From positions 56,678 through 93,029 of the forward strand of contig NZ_CACSIP010000012.1 of NCBI RefSeq assembly GCF_902705885.1: a DNA stretch of 36,352 nucleotides, given 5' to 3'. Origin of the DNA: Mycolicibacterium austroafricanum. Its GTDB lineage: Bacteria > Actinomycetota > Actinomycetes > Mycobacteriales > Mycobacteriaceae. The position numbers and the translations under genes are program-made. Every line of letters begins with the position of its first letter. Position 1 is the first letter of the stretch. Shown in pieces: positions 1 to 6,852 of this stretch. Below the pieces are notes generated by a model. The model did not search any database. It was not told the DNA's origin and saw nothing but the letters and a program-made list of their open reading frames with translations.

Positions 1-1372
1 CCGCCTGATCTGCGGGCAGTTCGTCTGCGGCGCGCAGGGCGCTGGGCAGTGAGTCCCGGGCGGTGGCGGCGACGTCGGCCGGGACGCCGGGTGCGATCAC
101 GACGGTGCGGTAGACGGCGGTGACGATCGACCCCAGCGTCGCGATCCCCAGCGCCATGCCGAGTTCGTAGGCGGTCTCGGAGACCGCCGCCGCCGAGCCG
201 GCACGTTCCTTCGGCACGCTGGCCAGGATGACGTCACTGGCTACGGTGAAGGCCAGGCCGAGCCCGACGCCGACGACGAACAGCGAGATGCCGAGCGGCA
301 GGTACGGCGTGACCGGCGTGAACAGTTGCAGCGACGCCATCAGCGCGGCCATCGCGACACCGACGAGCGCCAGCCCGGTGGTGAGTACCAGGCGCGGTGA
401 GACGTACCGGACCGCCACCCCCGCGAGCACCCCGAACACGGTCGCGGTCACCGCGGCGGGCAGTTCGGCCAGGCCCGCCTTCAGCGGCCCGTAGCCGTGA
501 ACCAGCTGGAAGTACTGCGACAGGAAGAACACCAACCCGGACAGGCCGAGCACCGAGAGCAGGTTGGCGGACACCACGCCGGAGAACACCGGGTTGCGAA
601 ACAGTCGGACGTCGATCAGCGGCACCGGAAGACGCAACTGGCGCCGGACGAACAACGTCAGCGCAACGGCGCCGACGACGCCGGCCAGAACAGCGTCGAT
701 CCGCAGGCCGTGCGAGATGGCGGCGAACCCCTCCTTGATGCCGTAGACGACACCGAGCATGCCGACCATGGACAGCGCCACGCTGGGGATGTCCCACGGG
801 CCCGGTTCGGGGTTGCGGTGTTCGGGCAGCAACACGACGCCGCCGACGACGAGCACCAGCATCACCGGGATGTTGATCAGGAAGACCGATCCCCACCAGA
901 AGTGTTCGAGCAGTACCCCGCCGACCACCGGGCCCAGCGCGGCCCCTGCAGAGAAGGCCGATGCCCACACGCCGACGGCGATGCTGCGCTCCCGCTGGTC
1001 GGGGAACAGCCCGCGGATCAGGGCGAGGGTGGCAGGTGCCAGGGTGGCGCCTGCCATACCCAGCAGCGCCCGCATCAGGATCAGCATCTCCGGGGTCGAC
1101 GAATACGCCGTGGCCACCGAGACGATCGCGAATGCTGTTGCGCCGCAGAGCAGCAGCCGCTTGTGTCCGATGCGGTCCCCGAGGCTGCCCATGGTGATCA
1201 GCAATGCGGCCAGTACGAACGAGTAGAGGTCGCCGATCCACAGGATCTGGGTGCCGGTGGCACCGAGGTCGGCGCTGATGAATGGTGTCGCCAACGCGAG
1301 GACCGTGCCGTCGACACCGATGAGCAGCACCGCCATGGTGAGGATGCCGAGCGCGAACCAGCGGCGGTTCAT
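1..1372 (-). CDS. DHA2-type MFS drug exporter (3' end outside window)
   Basis: Probable proton-driven multidrug exporter of the inner membrane, drug:H+ antiporter-2 (14-TM) type. Reading from ATG at 1372 gives 457 residues without a stop to the window edge, so the C-terminus is missing. Visible motifs: Asp21 in TM1 (IGVDGTVLALATP), the loop 2-3 motif A GSLGDRIGHKR at residues 63-72, and the antiporter motif C SAGAALGPVVGG at 141-152. The start codon overlaps the stop of the upstream tetR gene (ATGA, 4 nt), so the two are translationally coupled and the repressor very likely controls the pump. Closest described types are QacA/SmvA/EmrB-like pumps; the substrate cannot be read from sequence. 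Confidence 0.9.
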   Translation of the reverse strand, partial: MNRRWFALGILTMAVLLIGVDGTVLALATPFISADLGATGTQILWIGDLYSFVLAALLITMGSLGDRIGHKRLLLCGATAFAIVSVATAYSSTPEMLILMRALLGMAGATLAPATLALIRGLFPDQRERSIAVGVWASAFSAGAALGPVVGGVLLEHFWWGSVFLINIPVMLVLVVGGVVLLPEHRNPEPGPWDIPSVALSMVGMLGVVYGIKEGFAAISHGLRIDAVLAGVVGAVALTLFVRRQLRLPVPLIDVRLFRNPVFSGVVSANLLSVLGLSGLVFFLSQYFQLVHGYGPLKAGLAELPAAVTATVFGVLAGVAVRYVSPRLVLTTGLALVGVAMAALMASLQLFTPVTPYLPLGISLFVVGVGLGLAFTVASDVILASVPKERAGSAAAVSETAYELGMALGIATLGSIVTAVYRTVVIAPGVPADVAATARDSLPSALRAADELPADQA

Positions 1373-1911
1373 GAGGTCTGTACTCCGTGCAGTAGTAGGT
1401 CGGTGATGAGTCGGTCGAAGTCACGGTCGGCGACGCGTCCCGCGCGCACCGCCCACGCTGTGCCCTCGACCAAGCTGTAGAACGCCTCGGTGAGCCATGC
1501 CGCCGTGAGGTCTGGGCGGAAGTCTCCGTCGCGCTGTCCGCGCTGGAACAACAACGTGATCTCGCTGTCGATCTCCTGCCAGACGTCCAGCGTGTGGTCC
1601 AGGTCGAGTTCCTGGCTCTGGCTGTAGAGCAGGGCCAGGTAGGGCGACACCGGCCGGCACGCCGTGACCAGTCGGCGTAGCGCCTCTGGCGCCGGATCCT
1701 CGTGGAGGCGGGCAGTGCGCAGCACGTCGCCCATCTCGGCGATCGCGAGGCGTTCGAGCGCCTCCATCAAGGCGGCCTTGCCGGCGAAGTGCCGGTGCAG
1801 TGTCGCCCGGCTGACGCCGACGGCGGTGGCGATCTCGTCTTGAGTGGCGTTCGGGCGACGGCCGAGGAAGTCGGCCGCGGCGCGCAGCAACTCCTCACGC
1901 GTCGATGGCAT
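1369..1911 (-). CDS. TetR-family transcriptional repressor
   Basis: A 180-residue TetR regulator. The N-terminal helix-turn-helix spans about residues 8-47 (DEIATAVGVSRATLHRHF, with GKAALMEAL following), and the rest is an all-alpha ligand-binding domain. I chose ATG at 1911 rather than the upstream in-frame ATG at 1986: a -10 box TATAGT (1918-1923) lies exactly 6 nt before it, the leaderless arrangement seen elsewhere in this window, and translation from 1986 would run through the operator. It overlaps the MFS exporter by 4 nt. A perfect palindrome at 1930-1949 covers the expected -35 region, which suggests autorepression and control of the exporter. The ligand is unknown. Confidence 0.9.
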   Translation of the reverse strand: MPSTREELLRAAADFLGRRPNATQDEIATAVGVSRATLHRHFAGKAALMEALERLAIAEMGDVLRTARLHEDPAPEALRRLVTACRPVSPYLALLYSQSQELDLDHTLDVWQEIDSEITLLFQRGQRDGDFRPDLTAAWLTEAFYSLVEGTAWAVRAGRVADRDFDRLITDLLLHGVQTS

Positions 1912-1917
1912 GAAACA

Positions 1918-1923
1918 ACTATA
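1918..1923 (-). promoter_or_regulatory. -10 box of leaderless tetR promoter
   Basis: On the minus strand TATAGT is followed by six bases (TGTTTC) and then ATG at 1911. The transcript should begin at or within a base or two of the start codon. No Shine-Dalgarno sequence precedes this ATG. Confidence 0.55.
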
Positions 1924-1929
1924 GCTCAG

Positions 1930-1949
1930 ATGAGACAAAACTGTCTCAT
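1930..1949. promoter_or_regulatory. perfect palindromic operator, probable TetR site
   Basis: ATGAGACA and TGTCTCAT form perfect 8-bp arms around a 4-bp AAAC spacer. The site lies between the divergent tetR (start 1911) and GH76 (start 1985) genes and covers the -35 position of the tetR promoter. Size and position fit a TetR-dimer operator. Whether the GH76-nhaA unit is also controlled is inference. Confidence 0.65.
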
Positions 1950-1984
1950 TCCGAAATGGCCGCAGTTGAGGCAGGATCAACACC

Positions 1985-3127
1985 ATGGATCAGTTGTGGG
2001 CCAACCGCGCCGCCAGTGCGGAAGCGGCCGTCGCGAAGCGGCACCTCAAGAAGTTGTGGGGGCTGCCGGGCACCCAACTCGGAGTCGTGGCCTGGCCTGC
2101 CGCCGGGCAACACCGGCGTTTCGGCACCTGGCACTACTGGTGGCAGGCCCACCTGTTGGACAACCTCGTCGATGCCCAGGTGCGCGATCCCGACCCCGAA
2201 CGGCTGAAGTCGATCACCCGGCAGATTCGCGGTCATCGACTGCGCAACCTCGGTTCCTGGGTCAACGACTACTACGACGACATGGCCTGGCTGGCGCTGG
2301 CACTCGAGCGGGCGGGCCGCGTGACCGGAGTGGGCCGGCCCAGGGCCCTCGACAAGCTCGCCGATCAGTTCCTCGGCGCCTGGGTGCCCGAGGATGGTGG
2401 CGGGATCCCGTGGCGCAAGCAGGATCAGTTCTTCAACGCCCCCGCCAACGGCCCGGCCGGGATCTTCCTCGCCCGCTACGAGGGCCGGTTGCGGCGCGCG
2501 CAGCAGATGGCCGACTGGATCAACGAGACCCTGATCGACCCGCAGACCCACCTGGTCTTCGACGGCATCAAAGCCGGCTCGCTGGTCCGCGCGCAGTACA
2601 CGTACTGCCAGGGGGTGGTCCTCGGACTGGAAACAGAACTCGCCGTGCGCACCGAGGACGCCCGGCGCGCGGTACGGGTGCACCGGTTGGTGGCCGCGGT
2701 CGCCGAGCACATGGCACCCGACGGGGTGATCAAAGGCGCCGGCGGAGGCGACGGCGGATTGTTCAACGGGATCCTGGCACGCTATCTGGCGCTGGTGGGC
2801 ACCTCGCTTCCTCGGCATACCGACGAGGACGAGAAAGCCTGTAAGACAGCGCGTTCAGTGGTTCTCGCGTCGGCGCGGGCCGCGTGGGAAAATCGCCAGA
2901 CGGTCGAGGGCCTGCCGCTGTTCGGCGCGTTCTGGGACCGGGCCGCCGACATCCCGACGGCAGGCACCAAGGACGCGGAGTTCGCGCAAGATGTTGATGG
3001 CGCCGTCAACTCGTCGGCGATCCCGGAACGTGATCTGTCCGTGCAGCTCGCCGGGTGGATGTTGATGGAGGCCGCCCACGGACTCGATGCGCAGGAGGCG
3101 GAACCGGAGATCCACGTCGGTGAGTGA
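1985..3127 (+). CDS. GH76 family alpha-1,6-mannanase-like glycoside hydrolase
   Basis: A 380-residue protein resembling Rv0365c and bacterial family 76 glycosidases, which cleave alpha-1,6-mannosidic backbones. The diagnostic paired aspartates are in NDYYDDMAWLALAL (Asp98-Asp99), and later family motifs are seen: GGIPWRK, NAPANGPAGIFLARY and TYCQGVVLGLE. There is no N-terminal signal peptide (it opens MDQLWANRAAS), so it may act in the cytosol or leave by an unrecognised route. Start ATG 1985 has GAGG about 12 nt upstream. The last 8 nt overlap the nhaA start, so the two are coupled. In mycobacteria the possible substrates are mannan backbones of LM/LAM or phosphatidylinositol mannosides; this is inference. 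Confidence 0.8.
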   Translation: MDQLWANRAASAEAAVAKRHLKKLWGLPGTQLGVVAWPAAGQHRRFGTWHYWWQAHLLDNLVDAQVRDPDPERLKSITRQIRGHRLRNLGSWVNDYYDDMAWLALALERAGRVTGVGRPRALDKLADQFLGAWVPEDGGGIPWRKQDQFFNAPANGPAGIFLARYEGRLRRAQQMADWINETLIDPQTHLVFDGIKAGSLVRAQYTYCQGVVLGLETELAVRTEDARRAVRVHRLVAAVAEHMAPDGVIKGAGGGDGGLFNGILARYLALVGTSLPRHTDEDEKACKTARSVVLASARAAWENRQTVEGLPLFGAFWDRAADIPTAGTKDAEFAQDVDGAVNSSAIPERDLSVQLAGWMLMEAAHGLDAQEAEPEIHVGE

Positions 3128-4967
3128 ACTGCCGGCCCAGCGGGGGTTCCCGCTGCTGCCTGCACGGCTCAACCGCGGCAGCAAGGCCACCAAGACCACG
3201 GACAACACCGCGGCGGCGTTGCTGCTCGCGTTCACCGTCTTCGCCATTCTGTGGGCGAATTCACCGTGGGCGCAGAGCTATTCGGACTTTCTCGACACAC
3301 ACCTGGGTGTCACCGTCGGGGTCCACCATTTCGAGATGACGGTCAAACACCTCGTCAACGACGGGCTGATGACTTTCTTCTTCTTCATCGTCGGCTTGGA
3401 GGTGACCCGAGAATTCAGCATCGGCGAGCTGACCGACCGGTCCAGGGCCGCGGTTCCGGTGGTCGCTGCGGCCGCGGGCCTGATGATCCCGGCAGCGGTG
3501 TTCCTGCTGTTCAATCCCACCGGGGAGGACGCCCACGCATGGGGCGTGGTGATCTCCACCGACACCGCCTTCCTGGTCGGCGCATTGGCCATCATCAAAC
3601 CCAAGTTCCCTGCCCGGGTGCGCATCTTCTTGCTCACCCTCGCCGTGGTGGACGACGTCGGAGCCCTGGTCGCGATCGCGCTGTTCTACTCCGACAGCAT
3701 CCAGGTCGGTCCTCTGATCGTGGCGGTGACGCTGCTCATCGCGCTGGCGCTGGTGCGCTTCCTGCCGCCGGGCATGCGCGGGCCCGCATACGCGGTGTGT
3801 GGGGTCGCGTTGTGGATTGCCCTGTACCTGGCGGGAATCCACCCGACACTGGCCGGCGTTGCGGTGGCGCTGCTGATTCCGGTGTTCACCCCGGAACGTG
3901 GGCCTGTGGAGCGGGCCGTACATCAGATCCGGGCCTTCCGGCAGTCTCCGAACTCCCAATATGCCCGCGCGGCCAGCCGGTCTCTGCGGGACTCGATCTC
4001 GATCAACGAGCGACTGCAGACGACGGTGGGGCCCACGGTCTCGTTTGTGGTTCTGCCACTGTTCGCGTTGGTCAACGCCGGGGTGCGACTGGACGAAGAG
4101 AGCCTGTCGACGGCGCTGCAGTCACCGTTGACGTGGGGGATCGTCGCCGGTCTGGTGATCGGGAAGTTCGTCGGCATCACCGGAGCCACCTGGTTCATGA
4201 GACGCACCCGGTTGGGTGAGCTCGCGCCCGGGCTCACACTGCGCCGCGTCGCGGGCGGCGCGGCCCTGTCCGGGATCGGCTTCACCATCTCGCTGTTCAT
4301 CGTCGACATCGCGATCTTCGAACCCGACCGCCAGGATCAGGCGCGCATCGGCGTGCTGGCGGCCTCGATGATCGCGTTCGCGCTGGGATGGACGATCTTC
4401 CGGGTCACCGACTGGTTGAGCCCGCCCGAACCGGTGGGGCTCAAGCTGCTCCGGCCGGTCGATCCGGAGCGCGATCACATCCGCGGCAGCGACGACGCGC
4501 CGCTGACCCTGGTCGAATACGGCGATTTCGAATGCCCGTTCTGCAGCCGGGCCACCGGAGCCATCGACGAGGTGCGCGCGCATTTCGGTGACGAGTTGCG
4601 CTACGTGTGGCGGCACTTTCCGCTCGAGCGGGCTCACCCTCGCGCCTTCGACGCGGCGCGGGCCAGCGAAGCGGCCGCCCTTCAGGGCCGGTTCTGGGAG
4701 ATGGCGTGCGAACTGTTCGAGCATCAGGACGACCTGGAGTGGGCCGACATGTACCGGTACGCGGTGACCGCGGGGTGCGATATCGAGCAGTTCGATCAGG
4801 ATGTGCGGGTGCACTCGTCGAAGGTGCTGCACCGGGTGACCGACGACGCCGAGGACGCCGAGGAGATGGATCTCAACGCCACCCCGACAGTCTTCGTGAA
4901 CGGCAAGCGGCACATCGGGCCGTGGGACGCTGCCAGCCTGATCCGTGCGCTGGAGCAGGGGCGCTAA
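3120..4967 (+). CDS. nhaA: NhaA Na+/H+ antiporter fused to DsbA-like thioredoxin domain
   Basis: A 615-residue membrane protein. Residues about 20-430 form the NhaA antiporter: STDTAF corresponds to the Asp133 region of E. coli NhaA and VVDDVGALVAIALFYS holds the paired carriers Asp178-Asp179, equivalent to Asp163-Asp164. From about residue 445 a DsbA/thioredoxin-fold domain follows, with YGDFECPFCSR (CxxC at Cys472-Cys475) and the cis-proline loop ATPTVFVNG. The start is taken as GTG 3120 (GGAGA 10 nt upstream, 8-nt overlap with the GH76 stop); ATG 3087 is an in-frame alternative. NhaA-DsbA fusions are known in actinobacteria. Both NhaA termini are normally cytosolic, which would put the CPFC domain in the cytosol. 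The stop overlaps the convergent dedA stop by 4 nt. Confidence 0.92.
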   Translation: MSELPAQRGFPLLPARLNRGSKATKTTDNTAAALLLAFTVFAILWANSPWAQSYSDFLDTHLGVTVGVHHFEMTVKHLVNDGLMTFFFFIVGLEVTREFSIGELTDRSRAAVPVVAAAAGLMIPAAVFLLFNPTGEDAHAWGVVISTDTAFLVGALAIIKPKFPARVRIFLLTLAVVDDVGALVAIALFYSDSIQVGPLIVAVTLLIALALVRFLPPGMRGPAYAVCGVALWIALYLAGIHPTLAGVAVALLIPVFTPERGPVERAVHQIRAFRQSPNSQYARAASRSLRDSISINERLQTTVGPTVSFVVLPLFALVNAGVRLDEESLSTALQSPLTWGIVAGLVIGKFVGITGATWFMRRTRLGELAPGLTLRRVAGGAALSGIGFTISLFIVDIAIFEPDRQDQARIGVLAASMIAFALGWTIFRVTDWLSPPEPVGLKLLRPVDPERDHIRGSDDAPLTLVEYGDFECPFCSRATGAIDEVRAHFGDELRYVWRHFPLERAHPRAFDAARASEAAALQGRFWEMACELFEHQDDLEWADMYRYAVTAGCDIEQFDQDVRVHSSKVLHRVTDDAEDAEEMDLNATPTVFVNGKRHIGPWDAASLIRALEQGR

Positions 4968-5668
4968 GTCGTCTCACCCGATTCCATGGGCGGTGTCGGG
5001 ATACCCGCCTCCTTGGCGGCCTTGCGCCTGCGGTACCACTCGATGAGCATCGGCGTCACCGAGAGGATCACGATCCCGATGACGATGGGTTCGAGGAGGT
5101 TCTGGATCACTTCGAATCGGCCGAGCCAGTACCCAAGCACCGTCAGACCCACACCCCACACCACGGCGCCGACGGCGTTGTAGAGCGTGAACACCCCGTA
5201 GTTCATCTTCGCGGCGCCGGCGGTGATCGGCGCCAGCGTGCGCACGATGGGCACGAACCGGGCGATGACGATGGCGAACGGACCCCGCTGCTCGAAGAAC
5301 AGGTGTGCCTCGTCGAGATACTTCTGCTTGAGGAACCGGGCGTTGGGCTTGAACATCGCAGTGCCGATGTTGCGGCCGATCCAGTAACCCACCTGGCCGC
5401 CGAGGACCGCGGCGATCGGAATGAACACCACCAGTTGCCAGAGCTGGAAGTTGGCGTCCACGGTGCCGTCCTGGGCGGCGGCGGCGGTACCGGCGGCGAG
5501 CATCCCCGCGACGAACAGCAGCGAATCGCCGGGAAGCACCGGGAACAACACCCCGGACTCGACGAACACGACGACGAGCAGGCCGATCAGCGCCCAGGTC
5601 CCGAAGTAGCTGAGGAGGTTGATCGGGTCCAGGAAATCGGGCATCAGCGCGAGAGTGTCGACGACCAC
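4964..5668 (-). CDS. DedA family membrane protein
   Basis: DedA/SNARE-associated protein (Rv0364-like) of 234 residues; members are thought to act as lipid flippases or in membrane homeostasis. Signature segments are FVESGVLFPVLPGDSLLFVAG, GGQVGYWIGRN and RFVPIVRTLAPITAGAAKMNYG, with hydrophobic helices at both ends and a basic, proline-rich C-terminal tail. Start choice is uncertain. TTG 5677 would be the longest form, but GTG 5668 lies 8 nt after a TACCCT -10 box (minus strand, 5677-5682), fitting the leaderless pattern of neighbouring genes, and no ribosome-binding site supports TTG. ATG at 5644 is a further option. It is convergent with nhaA and divergent from the alcohol dehydrogenase. 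Confidence 0.9.
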   Translation of the reverse strand: MVVDTLALMPDFLDPINLLSYFGTWALIGLLVVVFVESGVLFPVLPGDSLLFVAGMLAAGTAAAAQDGTVDANFQLWQLVVFIPIAAVLGGQVGYWIGRNIGTAMFKPNARFLKQKYLDEAHLFFEQRGPFAIVIARFVPIVRTLAPITAGAAKMNYGVFTLYNAVGAVVWGVGLTVLGYWLGRFEVIQNLLEPIVIGIVILSVTPMLIEWYRRRKAAKEAGIPTPPMESGETT

Positions 5669-5722
5669 GGGTTCCAAGGGTACCGGCGGGCGGTCTGGGT
5701 CCCAGAATCCGCTCGATCGCCT

Positions 5723-5728
5723 TAGGCT
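5723..5728 (+). promoter_or_regulatory. -10 box TAGGCT, leaderless adh promoter
   Basis: TAGGCT matches the mycobacterial TANNNT -10 consensus and is followed by five bases and the ATG of the alcohol dehydrogenase at 5734. No Shine-Dalgarno sequence is present in the 65-bp gap shared with dedA. Confidence 0.4.
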
Positions 5729-5733
5729 TGAGC

Positions 5734-6747
5734 ATGCCCACTCACCAGGCCGTCCAGCTCGAATCCGCCAACGCTTCGCTCACCCTCGTCGAGGTCGACA
5801 CACCGCACACGGCGTCCGGGCAGGTGCGCATCGCGGTCGCCGCGTGCGGTGTCTGCGGCACCGACCGTGAGTTCTACGCCGGCCACTTTCCCGGTCTGCA
5901 GTGGCCGCTCACGCTGGGCCACGAGATCGCGGGAACCGTGGCCGAGGTCGGGGAGGGTGTCGAGGACTTCGCGGTCGGCGACAGGGTGGCCGTCGGATGG
6001 TTCGGCGGCAACTGCAACCGTTGTATCCCCTGCCGTAAAGGCGCATTCATGCAGTGCGAACGCATGCAGGTCCCGAGCTGGCACTACCCGGGCGGCTACG
6101 CAGAATCGGTGACGGCGCCGGCCACCGCGCTCGCGCGGATCCCGGACGGGCTGTCGTTCGTCGAGGCCGCACCGATGGGCTGCGCAGGCGTGACCACGTT
6201 CAACGGGCTGCGCCACACACGTGCCAAGGCCGGCGACCTGGTCGCGATCCTCGGTGTCGGCGGGTTGGGTCACCTGGGCGTGCAGTTCTCCCGCGCGATG
6301 GGGTTCGAGACGGTCGCGATCGCCAGGGGCGCCGCGAAGGCCGAGGAAGCCACCCGACTGGGAGCGCACCACTACATCGACTCGACAGCGCAGGACGTCG
6401 CTGCCGAACTGAAGAAGCTGGGCGGTGCCGCGGTGGTGCTGGCCACCGCGAACAACGCGGCTGCGATGGCCGCTGCGGTCGGCGGCCTCGGCCCGGCAGG
6501 TGAACTCGTCGCCGTCGGGGTCACCCCGGAGAACTTGCCGATCAGCCCGCTCGACCTGATCAACTTCGGGCTGTCGGTGGCCGGTCACCCGTCCGGCACA
6601 TCGCGCGACGTCGAGGAGACGCTGCACTTCGCGCTGCTGTCCGGGGTGCGGGCGCTCATCGAGGAGCGCCCGTTGGCGCAGGCCGCCGAGGCGTATGCCG
6701 CGATGGACGAGGGCCGCGCCCGCTACCGGATGGTCTTGACCGTGTGA
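5734..6747 (+). CDS. Zn-dependent alcohol dehydrogenase (MDR superfamily)
   Basis: A 337-residue medium-chain dehydrogenase oxidising a primary alcohol or reducing an aldehyde with NAD(P). The catalytic zinc ligands are Cys38 (CGVCGTD), His63 with Glu64 (LGHEIAG) and Cys150 (APMGC). The structural zinc site is complete at Cys94, Cys97, Cys100 and Cys108. The Rossmann motif GVGGLG is at 174-179, and the acceptor strand ends AIARG, without an obvious acidic residue, so cofactor preference is unclear. ATG 5734 is preferred over TTG 5728 because TAGGCT lies just upstream. The overall pattern resembles the AdhA/AdhP group. It is monocistronic, ending at a strong hairpin. Confidence 0.9.
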   Translation: MPTHQAVQLESANASLTLVEVDTPHTASGQVRIAVAACGVCGTDREFYAGHFPGLQWPLTLGHEIAGTVAEVGEGVEDFAVGDRVAVGWFGGNCNRCIPCRKGAFMQCERMQVPSWHYPGGYAESVTAPATALARIPDGLSFVEAAPMGCAGVTTFNGLRHTRAKAGDLVAILGVGGLGHLGVQFSRAMGFETVAIARGAAKAEEATRLGAHHYIDSTAQDVAAELKKLGGAAVVLATANNAAAMAAAVGGLGPAGELVAVGVTPENLPISPLDLINFGLSVAGHPSGTSRDVEETLHFALLSGVRALIEERPLAQAAEAYAAMDEGRARYRMVLTV

Positions 6748-6795
6748 TGTGAGACCGCGTGCCGAGCCTCTGTCTGCCCCGCTGATGCCCGGAAA

Positions 6796-6840
6796 TGCGG
6801 TGAGGGCCGCGCCGGTTGACCTGGCACGACCCTCACCGCA
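6796..6840. terminator. bidirectional hairpin between adh and the giant surface protein gene
   Basis: Perfect 11-bp arms TGCGGTGAGGG (6796-6806) and CCCTCACCGCA (6830-6840) enclose a 23-nt GC-rich loop. It lies between two convergent stop codons (6747 and 6853), so it can serve both transcripts. No long U-tract follows, as is usual for mycobacterial terminators. Confidence 0.65.
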
Positions 6841-6852
6841 ATCTCCGCCTCG

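Noticed and set aside
234..1424. 396-codon minus-strand frame at the left edge
   Set aside because: The alternative frame from ATG 1372 encodes a complete MFS pattern with motifs A and C; this one is Arg/Pro/His-rich shadow sequence.
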